Positions 1-11,890 of a stretch of DNA of 64,000 nucleotides are shown here, piece after piece. How positions within the stretch are numbered: position 1 is the stretch's first letter; each line of letters starts with the position of its first letter. The notes under the pieces were generated by a model, which saw only the letters and a list, made by a program, of their open reading frames with translations, was not told where the DNA came from and made no database searches. This DNA is from Plazaster borealis (taxonomy: Eukaryota > Echinodermata > Asteroidea > Forcipulatida > Labidiasteridae): assembly GCA_021014325.1 (NCBI GenBank), contig CM037467.1, forward strand, positions 12,921,273 to 12,985,272, given 5' to 3'. A program made the position numbers and the translations under genes.

Positions 1-268
1 TAGAGCACCAAAATCAAAAGTTTGCTCTAAGGCGCTGAGGCACAGTTGAATGGTTAGTAAGCCTGCTGGAACAGGTGAGCTTTAAGGAGTGTCTTGAATG
101 AGGTGAGGGAGCTGGCATTTCTGATATGTACTGGAAGCTTATTCCACATTTTGGGGCCATATACTGAGAATGATCTCTCTGCAAAAGTTGAATAGCGAGT
201 TCTTGGCACAACAAAAAGGGCATATTTATACTATTTTCACTTGAACTTGTTCTGCTAACCATTTGCAG
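1..268. other. Intron sequence upstream of the first visible Epac exon
   Basis: This is the 3' part of an intron of the Epac-like gene; it ends in a TTTGCAG acceptor at 268. Roughly 20-240 resembles a decayed interspersed repeat of the kind found in many metazoan genomes, but every frame is broken, so I do not assign a family. No exon is seen. Confidence 0.4.
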
Positions 269-2495
269 TTTGAGTTTATCTACCACACATTTGGGCGGCA
301 GAAGTTTGGCCACATCACGGCTAACTTGGACCTCTTCCTTCGACGTTTTAACGAGGTGCAGTTCTGGGTGGTCTCAGAGCTCTGTTTAACAAACACCGTC
401 AGCAAGAGAGTACAGTTACTGAGAAAGTTCATCAAGATCGCTGCATAGTAAGTGTCATAATTTGAGCTCTTGCCATTTTTAAGTTTATATTTTTCGGTGT
501 TGTGTCCGGGGGAGGTGGGTGGGGGAAAGTTTAGCAAATATGAAGAAAAAAAAATGTGTTGATGGAATCCTTAAAGGGATTTTATACGTTTGGTAATTGG
601 AACCCACTGTTTCAATCCTGTATAGTTGCAGATATATACCTTAAAACTAACCTGTGAAAAATTTCATTTCAAAAGGTGGTAGCGTTTCTGAGATTTTGCA
701 AAAATTCTGGAGCGGTTATGTCCACGCAGGAAGAATAATCTACAATTGGAATACACAATCTGAGAAACATTACTGTCAGTAACACTTCTCAGATTCAAAT
801 TTTTGGGGATAAAAAGTGATATCTTTTTCCATAACCGCAGCACTTCTAAGTGAAAAGTTTCACAAAATGCATTACTATCCAAAGCTGTACTTCTTACCAA
901 GTAAGGGTTTTTTTTGCAATCAATTTTCAGAGTCATTACCAAACATATACAGACCCTTTAAATCAGAATATTAATATTCCGACTTTTCTTTCAGTTGTAA
1001 GGAGTACCAGAATATGAACTCTTTCTTTGCGATTGTGATGGGGTTAAGTAATATTGCCGTCTGTCGTCTCACACAAACTTGGGAGGTAAGTTTCTTTCAA
1101 GATTAACACTTGGTTTTGAGAAAGCCTGACAAGTCATTTTGGATTGTTAATTGTGGATACATGAGTGAATTCTCTTTCAACATGGTTCCAGTCATCATGT
1201 ATTGTTCAGTTGATGAAGAGGTTATTTAATTGATCTCTAATTATCTTTTGTTCAAAGAAACTACCCAGCCGTTTCAAGAAGACGTACGCGGAGTTCGAGG
1301 CAACGATGGATCCGTCTCGTAATCATCGTGTCTATCGTCTGTCAGTCTCTAAGATGCAGCCTCCGATGATTCCATTCATGCCTCTAGCCATCAAGGACAT
1401 GACCTTCACCCATGAGGGGAATAAGACGTACTTCGATGGCCTGGTCAACTTTGAGAAGATGGTAAGGGCGGTCGAGTTGGCGTAGTGGTTTCTTTCCTCG
1501 CCTTTCACCTCTAGGAACCGGGTTCGAACCCTGCCGGGGGGCACATTGTGGATTGGGTTTTCAGTCCCTACCTGATAGCGTGGGTTTTCCCTGGAGTAGT
1601 TCTCTGGGGTTCTATCTCCTCTAACATCTATAACTGAAACTCCTTCCTTGTCTTCTTTCCAAGGGGTTCTTCTGAGAATTCTAGGTTTCACAACCAGAAT
1701 TAATAAAATGAAATAAAAAGCCAATAGCAGCCATCTTGGGGTTTTATTGTACACGTTGCTATGAAGTTGGACTGAGGCTTGGGCCTTTGGCAACGGCTGT
1801 GGCTAGATGTTAATGAAGTGGTCATTAACTCCCTGCCCTGTCATCTATTGTTTAAGTTTGGCTAAATTTGTTGTTTGTCTTTCTTTTACCAGCACATGAT
1901 AGCATCAACGATTCGTACTATCAAGTACTGTCGCAGTGAGCCCTTTACTGCAGACCCTCCACCTCCCGTTAAAAACATCAGTGAGATACGCAACTATGTC
2001 AGGTAAGGTGTCAAAAGTTGTTCGCCTGAAATCAAGTTAAAACTTATTGGAACAAACCTCTGTTTTCTGAACTGTTTTAGAGACAATCATTTTGGGTTGA
2101 ACAAAGAAAAATAATGACTAAAGTGGGATTTGAACCTGTGACTTCTGGATCAACGTGCCAGCACCTTACGAACTGAGCTATCTAGCCCTAATGTTGATGG
2201 TCTCCCTATTTTGTCACTATCTTTGTTCGGGGGTGCCAGTCAAAAGTCATACAACCTGTAACTGCCATACAGCCAGGGATCACACCCAAGTTTACAATAC
2301 AACCTGGGAAGCAGCTGCATAGGGATCATGGCCAAGAGACAGAATTGAACCTTTCATCAAATTTAAGTTTAGAATTAATCATCTTTGAATGAATTTTATT
2401 TCAAATTTTTTTCCTCGTGCAGAAATCTTCGAGTAATCGACAACCAGCGAGTCTTAACGCAACACTCTCACAAGCTGGAACCTCGCAGGACATGA
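269..2495 (+). CDS. RAPGEF4-like: Epac-type Rap guanine-nucleotide exchange factor, C-terminal exons (partial)
   Basis: Epac proteins are cAMP-activated exchange factors that load GTP onto Rap1/Rap2 through a CDC25-homology catalytic domain. Five exons are joined here: 269-447, 995-1085, 1258-1461, 1893-2002 and 2423-2495 (stop TGA). All have GT-AG borders and compatible phases, giving 218 residues plus stop. The product begins in the RasGEF domain ([28 protein letters not shown]), continues through [20 protein letters not shown] and [13 protein letters not shown], then [34 protein letters not shown], and ends [20 protein letters not shown], the C-terminal pattern of vertebrate EPAC1/2. The cyclic-nucleotide, DEP and REM domains lie left of the window. 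Assignment to RAPGEF3 versus RAPGEF4 is not possible from this piece; other RapGEFs lack the EPRR terminus. The intron between the first two exons holds a 391-base MITE ending 33 bases before the acceptor. Confidence 0.95.
571..961 (+). mobile_element. TTAA MITE, family B copy B1, in Epac intron
   Basis: The element is flanked by TTAA at 571-574 and 958-961. It opens AAGGGATTTTATACGTTTGG and closes with the inverted counterpart (ATTACCAAACATATACAG then ACCC). There is no coding capacity. The interior contains GGTTATGTCCACGCAGGAAG and TCTCAGATTCAAATTTTTGG, shared with other B copies. TTAA target duplication is typical of piggyBac-type transposition; that class is inferred, because no transposase is present. 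Confidence 0.8.
1467..1600 (+). repeat. SINE2, tRNA-derived SINE
   Basis: A box-A-like stretch (TTGGCGTAGTGG) and a good B box (GGGTTCGAACCC) are followed by the tail CACATTGTGGATTGGGTTTT. The same head and tail recur near 57255-57365, so this is a dispersed SINE and not a tRNA gene. The acceptor stem and anticodon arm do not fold properly. Confidence 0.65.
2085..2320 (-). repeat. SINE1, tRNA-Lys-like composite SINE
   Basis: On the minus strand the block reads GGGCTAGATAGCTCAG with a B box GGTTCAAATCCC and a tail ending TTGTTCAACCCAAAA. It matches the tRNA-like head and flanking module of copies at 12.8, 37.3-37.6 and 39.8-40.2 kb. The upstream module carries AGGTTGTATTGTAAAC and GATCCCTGGCTGTATGGC-like text. 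It is a retroposed repeat within the last Epac intron. Confidence 0.7.
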
Positions 2496-3990
2496 CGATA
2501 AACGTACACTTATTACAGGGTCTTGAGATCATGTTACTTGCCACTCCAATGTCGCTCCAAGAACAGAGATGACATGATGGGGGGTTGTTGTTGTAGGATT
2601 TACATGGACAGTCCCTTACAAAAAAGTCCTGTCTATAGGCGAAATTCTTATAGAATGCTATAGGGTTTATAGGATTCTTATAGATTTTTCGTCACTTCCT
2701 CGATTCCTATAAGTCTCCTATAAGATTCTTATAGTTTTTTTTGTAACGGGTGGTTCCTTTTCCCACATCTGAAAAGAGTAAAAGCAATGTTATACCTCGT
2801 CATGCCAAAGAAGAAGGGGAACAAGGAAGTCAACTGTGCCATCATGTATACCAGAAGCTGATTGGTCAGAAAGTGAACTCTGACCGACCTCTGGCGATGT
2901 GCCAGTTATTCCAAAACTGTTTTTCTCTCGTTTGATGGAACAATTAGACTTTAAGGAAACTAGACTGCACCACATGAGTACCAATGTTTTGGGAAAAGTA
3001 ATTCTATGAGACAAAGGTGTAACGTGTGATGGTTACCAGTGGAAATACATCCAGGTGTGTCTAGGTGCCAGACTTGAATACAACAACCAACATAAAAGAG
3101 GCGGCAGAAACAATTAGTTATTTTTTGAGTTGAAACATGCCCCCAAAAAATATGGAGATAATAATACAGTAAAGTTTAACAAAAACAATTGTGCTGCATT
3201 CTCTTCAACAGAAAGTTATTTGTACATTTTTGTAAGGTTGAAATCTATTACATACTTGTAATAATAGAAGGAAATATTTATAATTCTCAATATTTTTTAA
3301 GATAATATTTAAAATGTGTTTATATATAATCGATCTCCCATATTCTTTATTTAATATTATGGAATTGTCTAAATAGGCTGCCTACTGTCCAGACAAAGTT
3401 TGCTAATGATTGTAGGGGTGGGTTCGTCTTCTTTGATCCCAGAAATTCAGTTGTTTAGAAAGCCCTTTGCATATTCCTCAGACCCAACGATAATGTATAT
3501 TTTTCTAGACCAGAGGCAGATCATTCGGAAAGCTGCGGTGGGCAAAAGCCATTTCCTGGGGGGGGGGGAGGCTGAGCATCAACTAGTCAGCATCTAGACT
3601 TGTTTTGTGTGTACATCCGGGCTATTTTAATCAAGATACAAACTTTTTGACATTTCAAAGCAGCACAAAATGCTAGTGCTATTTTAGTAGTTCTGACGCT
3701 TTTGCACTTACACAATGACATGTACCCTCCCCATCATTCACCTCAAAATATAAAGCATGCAATTTCAACAACAAGAGAAATTTTTTTTCATCATTTACAA
3801 AGAAGTCTTTTAAAATGTCTTTATTTTTCTTCCAAATAAAAATTCATAATTTGGGTGCTAAATGATTTTGGTGTTACAATAGCTTATAATGTAAAGCTGG
3901 TTTTATTTTTTTATATACAAGTTGCGTGTTCCTAACTTTGTTTTAATGTATTTATATTTACGGCTAGTGTGTTAGTTTGTATACTTTAAA
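2496..3990 (+). other. Epac 3' UTR and flank, with candidate poly(A) signal at 3835-3840
   Basis: No conserved reading frame follows the stop codon. The stretch is A+T-rich and non-coding. An AATAAA hexamer at 3835-3840 is a reasonable poly(A) signal; another AATAAA lies near 4565 inside a MITE and is less likely. The block TATAGGATTCTTATAG near 2660-2740 recurs with inversions and may be a decayed repeat. The UTR end is inferred only. Confidence 0.4.
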
Positions 3991-4107
3991 ATTAAAATTG
4001 TAGCGATGAACAATCAACGCATCAAATCGATAGGCCCTGTTCCACCTTTGACCTTGGTAGCTCAATCAAAGGTCAAAGATGTTGAACTCAGTATGTTGGT
4101 CCTATTC

Positions 4108-4262
4108 GCCCTTTGTAGGGTCAACCATTTGCGTGTAGAGCCTCGAATTGGGGACAGCAGTGAATAGAAGCATTATATAACTCTGTATTGTTACATCCAA
4201 ACAGATACATAAAAACAATATCAATGAAGCATGAAGTCGAGGCTCTACACGCACATGGCGGA
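4108..4262. mobile_element. Family I MITE, first copy
   Basis: The ends are inverted: GTGTAGAGCCTCGAATTGGG on the left and CGAGGCTCTACAC on the right, around an A+T-rich centre (AGCATTATATAACTCTGTAT). A second copy lies at about 12150-12310 with the same borders. No coding capacity is present. Confidence 0.65.
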
Positions 4263-4344
4263 TCCAGGGGGCTTATCGTCAAAGAGTTGCTTTTCAATTG
4301 TTTTTACAAACATTTTTTGAAATGTGGTGTGGAGTGCTATTCAT

Positions 4345-4892
4345 AAGACTAGGGGTCAGGTCAATTCCATAGCGCTGCTTAACGGTAAGCAAATTTTTGT
4401 ACTAATTATAGCAGAACAAAATTGCTTAAAGGAACGTTACAGAACTGGTAATTAAAATTTTCTTTAAGATCACAGATTTACATAAAACTTACACGGTCTA
4501 ATGATGATGATAGTAGAAAACATCCCTAGAAATATTTCTGTCTGAAATGCCATATTTGATGAGAAATAAATAAAACTAATTTCTGGTTGGAGTTTATCGC
4601 TCATGAGCATTTTATTCATGCATTGACATAATGCAAATGTGTAATCCGTTTTTCACTATTTTCTCGTGACCCAGATGGCCGATCGATCTCAAACTTCTAC
4701 ACGTTTGTCAGTTTATGTATATGGTGGATTATATAAAGTGCTTACACTGTTTTGTGAGCAAAAACCAATTCTGTAATGTTCCTTTAAGCGTAAGTGTATT
4801 TCACAGGTTAACAAGAAAACTATGTGGCCAGCTTGCACGTTCACCATGGATTTGCATTGTTACATCATTCATTTTGTACAGTAAGCACCAGG
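4345..4892. mobile_element. Family E2 element interrupted by a TTAA element
   Basis: The left part reads TTCCATAGCGCTGCTTAACG and the right part continues GCGTAAGTGTATTTCACAGG, TTGCATTGTTACATCATTCA and ACAGTAAGCACC. Uninterrupted E2 copies at 34722-35006 and 52955-53185 show these halves adjacent. The break falls exactly at the TTAA borders of the element at 4426-4787, so the E2 copy is older than that insertion. Confidence 0.7.
4426..4787. mobile_element. TTAA MITE, family B' nested in E2
   Basis: The element is bounded by TTAA at 4426-4429 and 4784-4787. Its terminal inverted repeats are AAGGAACGTTACAGAA on the left and TTCTGTAATGTTCCTT on the right (one mismatch). It is about 362 bases long and non-coding. 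Its termini resemble families A and B only in the leading TTAAAGG. Confidence 0.75.
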
Positions 4893-5092
4893 GCCAAATT
4901 TCATAGAGCTGCTTATGCACAAAGAGTAGCTAAGCACAATAAAAATATGCTTACCAGAATAAGGTTACCAGCCAAAATAGCATTCCAGATGTACCATTTG
5001 TGACTGGTATCCTGCTTATTTTTGTGCTTAGCAGAAAATTTCTAAGCAATATTTGCTGCTTAAGCAGCTCAATGAAATTGGGCCCAGGCCAA
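4893..5092. mobile_element. Family E MITE
   Basis: The ends are near-perfect inverted repeats, AATTTCATAGAGCTGCTTA at the left and its complement TAAGCAGCTCAATGAAATT at the right, with GTGACTGGTATCCTGCT in the middle. About a dozen family E copies occur across the window. It is non-autonomous. Confidence 0.8.
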
Positions 5093-5313
5093 TGTTGAGC
5101 TGCATTTAGCCATTTTGGTGCAACGTTTTGACAACTCCTCTTAGGTACAGTCTCTTAAAGGTTAAATACAGGTTTGATTCAGCCAATAAAATACTCTGGA
5201 ATAAGTCAACATGAGGAAAAATTGTGTAATGTGTGATTACTAGGTGGAAGTTTGTGTCGCTTTGTGCAATAGAGTCCTTGTACGTACATTGTAATTAGTA
5301 GCTGACTGAGAAC

Positions 5314-5600
5314 TGCATATTTGTAAAAGAAATTGCTGAAATTTGATAAAAACACAAGGGGTAAGCCTTGCATTTTTGTCATAATTGAGCTGAAATTGGA
5401 TAAAATCCCAAGGTGTAAGTAAGCCTTGCATTTTTGTAAAAAGAAATTGCTTAAATTTGATAAAAACACAAGGGGTAAGCCTTGCATTTTGTCAAATAAT
5501 AAGCTAAAATTTGATAAAATCACAATGGGTAAACCTTACATATTTGTCGAAATTGAGCTTAAATCGGATAAAATCACAAGGGGTAGGCCTCAGTGGTTCC
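5314..5600 (+). repeat. Diverged tandem repeat, unit about 55 bases
   Basis: Five units share the core AAATTTGATAAAAACACAAG then GGGTAAGCCTTGCAT, with alternate short inserts between GCAT and GAAATTG. The open frame across them is a by-product of the repeat and is not a gene. Confidence 0.75.
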
Positions 5601-7062
5601 TATTGCATCATTTTAGAGTAGAGAGTCGCAATTTAAAATTTTGTCAAAATTTGATAAAAATGCTGGACTTACCCCTTATGATTTTTTCAATTTTTTCTGA
5701 TTTTCTAAAAAATGTTGGAATTACCCAATATGATTTTTTCATTTTTTTTTCCTGATTTTCAAATGTTAATATTTGCGCAAAGTTAACTAAAAGCAAAGGT
5801 CAAGTTTCAGTATTTAAAAAGGTATCAGTGTGCCTACTGCATCATTTTAGAGCATAAAATCGCAACTTGAAGACTTGCTCAAAATTCGAAAAAAATGCTG
5901 GACTTACCCCTTATGATTTTTTCTGTTTCTGGCCTAATTTTCAAATGTCAATATTTCCGCAAAATCAGCCGAAATCATTGGTTAATTTATGACCCCAAAT
6001 GTGTTATCAGTAATATCATTTTGAATAAATATGTTATTTCCCCTAGAGGAAAAAAACCTCTCGAGTTTAAATAAAACAATTATGTTCATAATTCCGTCTA
6101 TATGTGGCGTGTTACATTCGGTTTTGTGTTTTACTATAAATTATTCTTTTAGAGAAGCAGGTGGGGCCATAGCTAGACGAAATACGTATTTGACTGGGAG
6201 CCCACGAGACCCGGGTTCAATTCCCGCTGGTGTCTTTTTCTATTTTGCTTGGACGCAGTGAATGATTTAAGTAGTATGTAAAATCACCTCCAAACACCAA
6301 CGGGCACTTCGGTGCACTGGATTGTTCAATTGCGTTCAGTCCAGAGCTGGTACACCCGATTCGAATCCTACCCGTACCAAAAGGGACATGACTTTTACTG
6401 CTGGCCACTGTAATGGATTGGGGTTCCGTCATGTCTCTCCCCAAAATAAGTAGGGTGAATATTCCGGGTCGGAAACGATAAGGAGGGACCGGGACTAGCC
6501 AATCCCACGAAGGAACTACATGGGTGATCACCCTGCTGGTTCGACCAGACTTTGAGTCCCCTGAACGCCTGGTCGTCACTCCGACTAACTTTCTACACAA
6601 ATTTACTTTAATTTTAATTAATTTAGACAATCTATATACCAAAGTATTTCGAATCGTTTTTTGATACAATCACAAGGGGGAGCCTTGCAAAAGTCAAAAT
6701 TGCAATCGTGATGTATGAAAACAAAACAGTCAAAACTGCAAAGCTTACCCCTTGTGAATTATTTCAAAAAGCAGTCGAAAGTGGATAAAATTGCCATCCA
6801 CCAGTTGAGCATCTTCGGCCAGCATTAATGAAAAAGCACCAAACTTGCCCATTGCATCATTTTACAGCATAAAATCACAACTTTAAATCTGACTTAAATT
6901 CGATAAAAATGCTAGACTTACCCCCTATGATTTTTCAATTTCGTACCTAATTTACAAAAGTCAATATTTCCGCAAATTTAGCTGCAATCATGGGTCAAAA
7001 TTTATAAAAAGGTACCAGTAATGCCTACTACGTCATTTTCGAGCAGAAAGGCGCAACTTAGA
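5601..7062 (+). repeat. Long-period diverged repeats with inserted tRNA-like SINE pieces
   Basis: A block beginning CATTTTAGAG and running through ATGCTGGACTTACCCCTTA to TCAATATTTCCGCAAA recurs from about 5608, 5842, 6848 and (partial) 7035. Between the second and third copies lie two tRNA-like pieces: around 6160-6235, with a B-box-like GGGTTCAATTCCC, and around 6300-6420, with GATTCGAATCC. The tRNA-like pieces are SINE fragments; neither folds as a tRNA. Confidence 0.55.
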
Positions 7063-9428
7063 TGTATTAGGCTTAGGCACTTGCTATGTTTATATACCGT
7101 CTACAAAATCAACTTGAACAGTAGACATCATTTTTACAAGTTCACACTGAGCCACTTTTTATTTTGATCAACATATCACACACACTCAATTACAAATGGA
7201 AAGCCATGAACCTAAACTAGTTACATTAAGGAAGTTATATAATACTGACACGTTGCGTTTGTGATCATCATCCTACATTAGAACCTGTAAGGCCAATGTC
7301 ACGCGGGTCAATTTACAGGCAACCAGTTCCAGGCAATCTCAAAGAAGAAGAAAAACATTCACATGTTAATTTCCACATAATTGTCTGTGGGACAGTAAGA
7401 TAGTATTAGAAAAATGTCTGCTGTACTACCGAAGTGTTCCTTTTGCATTCTGTGCAGTTGGTTGCCTCCAAGTTGCCTGTAAAAATTGCCTCTTAGGACA
7501 ATTCCCTTTTTAGAGCTATGTCACATGGGGTTGTTTACTAGCATTCAATGCAGGCCTGCAATTTCATCTTTGAGAGGACGTCGCCATTTTCATTTTTATA
7601 AAAGGTGCACTTCCATTGCAAAATCTTAAAGTCTATGGGCAACTTTTGAAGGGGCATCAAGGCCTTGACCAGGGCAACGGAGGCCATCTGAGGTCTTCGC
7701 TTACCTCCATGCCTGTCAGTGCTGCTTTTTTTTTAATTCACACTTCAGGTCCTTGAGGTTTGCTAATTTGCAGCAGATAATTATTTCATTTTATTCAAAA
7801 TATTCAAGTGAACTTTAAAAACTTAATCTTTATTCTACATGATATCAAAATAATATATGTTTTTGTTTAGTTTTATTAGAAATATATATATGTATATTTT
7901 TCCTTTAGAAATTGGAACTTATTTATAACAATTAACAGCTTGGATACAACCATATAATTTTTAATTAGTAACGAAAATAATAATAATACTGAGTGCCAGT
8001 AATTTAACACACTGTTTTTTTCAAACCATGAACATTTTGGCATATTTGAAGTATTTTTCAAAATTTCATGTTTGTCCTTTTCGAAAATCAAGAAGAACTT
8101 AAATACTAATCAATAATTTGTTTTAACCCTCCTACTCTTGGTACTTTTCCCAGCGAGTTGACCAAACCTTTAAAACCATTCAACTCCACAGGTTGTGTAG
8201 GGTGGCACAACTGTGCTTAGAACCAACTGTCTACATTTGTGTGTAGTGTGTAGATGCACTCACTTAATTATATTATATTGCAGGCTGGCATAATTTATCT
8301 ATCATTCAAAACCTCAGTGGATGGGTCAAACAGTAAGAGGGTTGACTGTGTACTGTGTAGATGCATTCACCACATGATAACAAATTGCAGGCTGTAATAG
8401 TATCTATCATTCTCATTCAAAACCACAGTGGATGATATTAAATGGTCAGACAGTAGGAGGGTTAATTACAATTCAATAATCTTTTCAACAAAGTTAAGCT
8501 TAACAGTCAACATTAACTGGTTTCCACACAAAAATATAAGATTAAACTAAGGAAACCTTAATTAATACTTAACCAAATGCACAGCTGTTTTTCATTCACT
8601 TTGGCATTACAACGGCTTTGTGAGGTATGGAAATATCACCCACGATAAATCTGGGTTGTGCCATTTCGGATTACCTTTTTTGATACGTGCGCATTTAAGG
8701 CGACTCGCACGTGGTTAGATGCGCACCCGTATCTTTGACTCCCAAAATGGCAGATCATAGCTGCATGTGACTTCAGTGCAAAAGGTCTACAGGTCAACAA
8801 GAAAGGATTATTAAAGTTGCTTTGTTGACCATCTCTTTAACCGTTTTAATAAACAGCAAAACATCTTGGCGTTATTACCAGCTCCATTCTACTCAATCAT
8901 CACGCGGCCATTTTGTATTTCACTCATTCAACCAAATGTAACCAAACAGGAAGGGCAATTAGCTTGGTCCCTTTTTTTTATAGACTTTGAACCGTTATAA
9001 CCCCTGTGTATACCACAGGGTACCTGACAATTAGACGCATCCACACCATGATAAATATCTAAATAAGGCTGTTTATGAAAAGGCCAGCTGTGGCTGCAAC
9101 TGTTGCTAAGGTTGTTGCTATGGGCAACATATGCTTCTATGCTTCAACATATAAAGGGCGATCAAGCTGCAGCCACAAATTATGAGGTAGGGGTTTTTTT
9201 TAGTTGCTAAACTGGCTAAGGTGAAGGTTTATGTTGAACGAATCATAGCAAACAATTACATCAAAATAACTACGTTGAAAATTAAATTACCAAGAAACTC
9301 AAATCTGCTGCATAAAGTGTTACAAATAATTGATACAAAATACAACACAAAAGATAGTTACTAAACACCACACAACAAACACCAAATATACTGTTATAAT
9401 ATACAACTGATATTGTACCAAGCCTTTT
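7063..9428. other. Intergenic stretch with H and G repeats, no gene seen
   Basis: A family H interspersed copy lies at about 7545-7695 (AAGTCTATGGGCAACTTTTG then AAGGGGC), recurring near 26.5, 36.2 and 46.7 kb. A TTAA-bounded family G element is at 8123-8465. The remainder is A+T-rich with no exon-like conservation. Confidence 0.5.
8123..8465. mobile_element. TTAA element, family G
   Basis: The left end is TTAACCCTCCTACT and the right end AGTAGGAGGGTTAA, inverted and flanked by TTAA. Inside, a unit of about 124 bases (GTGTAGATGCA, TGCAGGCTG, ATCATTC, AAAACC..CAGTGGATG) is repeated. A related three-unit array in opposite orientation lies at 21463-21735. Termini of TTAA followed by CCC resemble piggyBac-type ends. 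Confidence 0.65.
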
Positions 9429-10505
9429 GACTTTCGAAAGGCATTCGATACAATTCACAGGGGGAAAATGTTCAAAATACTGAGGGCCTATGGAATACCA
9501 GTGAAGATGGTCAGCGCAATCCGAGCCATGTACGAAAACACTGAAGCAATTGTTCTTTCACCTGACGGCCATACTGATCCCTTCAAAATCAAAGCAGGAG
9601 TTTTACAGGGCGACACACTTACCCATTTTTGTTTATTATTGTGCTGGACTACATAATAAGGAAGTCAACCACAGAAGCAGAGCGACTAGGTTTTACACTC
9701 AACCAAAGAAGAAGCTCCAGATACCCTAAAGAAGTCCTATGTGATCTGGATTTCGCTGATGATATTTGCCTTTGCAGCGATGATCAGCGCAATGGCCAAG
9801 AGCTACTGAGAAATGTTGAAAGGCACGCTGGAAGTGTGGGCCTAAGACTTAATGAATCAAAAACAGAATATCTAACAATCAACATCAACATCAAAGACAA
9901 AATTGACATCAAAACTAGGAACAGCGTACAACTAAATGAAGTTGACAACTACAAGTACCTTGGTGCCCTTGTGAGAGACAGCAAAGGGGAAATTACCAAA
10001 AGAATAGGCATGGCATGGTCGGCGTGCAACAAAATGAATGCTGTATGGAAATCAGGCCTCAACAAAAAGACCAAACTAACCATCTTCAAATCAACTGTAG
10101 AATCAATTATATTGTATGGCTCGGATACATGGACAGTCACCCGGGAACTTGAAGAGAAACTGGATGGGTGCTACACAAAACTTCTGCGGAAATGCTTTAA
10201 CGTGCACTGGAGTCAACACATGACAAATACAGAACTGTATGGTAAAGAACCAAAACTATCCATCGAAAATACAAAATCATCGTCCGAGACTAGCAGGGCA
10301 TTCATACAGAAGCACCAAAGAACCTGTCTCTCAGCTAATCACCTGGTCACCGAAACATGGAAGGAGAAACAGGGGAAGACAAAGGCTCAGTTATACAGAT
10401 GTAGTTGCCAGGGACATCGGGGTGCTTCCAGCTGATCTTCCCAACTTAATGAGAGATCGACAGGGATGGGCAAAACTTAGCATGATTCCGACCCCGGTCG
10501 ACTAG
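9429..10505 (+). mobile_element. Non-LTR retrotransposon fragment, 5'-truncated and frameshifted reverse transcriptase
   Basis: The segment begins inside a reverse transcriptase domain (DFRKAFDTIHRGKMF), continues with AGVLQGDTL and the catalytic motif FADD (in LCDLDFADDICLCSD), then GLRLNESKTEYLT and YKYLGALV of the palm/thumb, and a C-terminal segment rich in W, R and G (HGRRNRGRQRL). The frame shifts by one base near 9620-9632 and again near 10240, so it cannot encode an intact protein. The endonuclease region is absent. It ends near a short GA run at 10505. The clade (RTE-, CR1- or other) is not assigned. Confidence 0.9.
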
Positions 10506-11429
10506 AGAGAGAGAGAGAAATATTGTACACTATATAAACAACAAAGAACACCGTGTGGAAGAAGTGCACCACCCCCTCCCCATCCAACCCCAACGAAAAC
10601 ATTTATTGTCCAAAGTAGATGTCAATCTCACTGGATATCGATGTCAACTCTTACAGAACCTATGTTTGTTTCATCAGCAATAATGTAAAAGCATCCTTGA
10701 ACAAACTCCAAATCATTCAGTCAATTTTGAAAATAATTTTGACCGCTGTTGACATTCTTTATTATGAAATAATCTGAGTTGACAATTTCTGAATAAATCA
10801 CTAAGAATTGAGCCCCCCCCCACAAAAAAACAAAAAACAAAAAAACATTACTTTGATGGTACCTCAGACAAACTTTCCTTCAAGAAAATCAGAATGGTAC
10901 AATGGGATCTCCATCTAGTGAAGGGCAGGTTGCAAACAAGAGACATCTGTTGCTAGGAAGCCATCTTAAAAGTTGGTATTTGTCTCAGGATCTACAAAGA
11001 GAAAACAAAGGAAGAATAAATTTACTTGAATTTAAAGTTTTAAATTGAAATCTGAAACAAAAATTTACACAAAGAGTTAAATATAATGATTTGGGCGCAT
11101 ATTCATTAGCCTTTTTGAGCATTGGGTGCATACAGACAAATTTACCCAAACCTCATAGTGTCTTAGTATTGCGCCCACCATATCTTAAAATGGCTTATGG
11201 CTCTGCTTACTGTGGAATTCCGCGCTTATAGCCAATAGATGATTCATGCATTTTATAGGGCTCCATAAGCGTAGAATTTTGTGGTAAGCCACATGCCCTC
11301 TTGGCCCTCCGGGTTTCCTCCCTCTGGAAAAATCAAACACTTTAAACCCACCAAAAAACGTACCCACTATCGTGTGTGCTTTTACAAATAAACTTTGCCA
11401 TCAGCCAATTTAGCAAACTCGAAAACCCC

Positions 11430-11890
11430 AACCTCCGGATATTTGTTTTGTTGGTTTACCACATCCTAGGTTTCACTGCGATCGTAATTGTTTTAAATAT
11501 TTTGCATTAACACTCCATGTGCTGAGTAAACTTATCACAACAGGTACGTTTGCCAACTTGGCTTGGGTGCAGGTGTGCCATTCAAAGCCACTAGAATGAA
11601 GGTTGCCAGCTGTTGAACAAGTTTCTAAAGCGTTGAACATTCTTTTACAGAAAGGCCTTTTCACGCCAGGAAAAATCTCTGTGTTGGCAACGATCTCCTT
11701 TAACAGCGGTCCGCTGGCCAGATACCAGTTTAAACACCTGAGGACCAGTCAACATTCTCTCCAAGTGGTCCCTATTTCATTTGAAATATGGACTACTTGA
11801 AAAGGTGACAGACGAACGAAATGACAAGCTAACTGGTCCTGCCGCCAAGTCACTATAAACCTAAAGGGCATTACCCTGGTTACTTGGTTA
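11430..11890 (+). repeat. Interspersed repeat with an inverted partner at 24.2-24.6 kb (family F)
   Basis: The block holding CAACAGGTACGTTTGCCAAC, AAAGGCCTTTTCACGCCAGG and ACACCTGAGGACCAGTCAAC is present in reverse orientation at about 24230-24575 and partly at 44150-44346. The right part (GACGAACGAAATGACAAGC then TAACTGGTCCTGC) recurs at about 21.0-21.2 and 43.3 kb. The small open frames here follow the repeat and are not taken as genes. Confidence 0.65.

Noticed and set aside
1332..1793. 153-residue minus-strand open frame
   Set aside because: It is the antisense of an Epac exon and the SINE2 copy. The plus-strand exon is clearly the coding one.
5426..5755. 109-residue open frame
   Set aside because: The protein is a translation of the 55-base tandem repeat; no conserved domain is present.
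9629..10435. A 268-residue open frame as a host gene
   Set aside because: It contains the FADD reverse transcriptase motif, is frameshifted at both ends and lacks introns. It is a LINE remnant.
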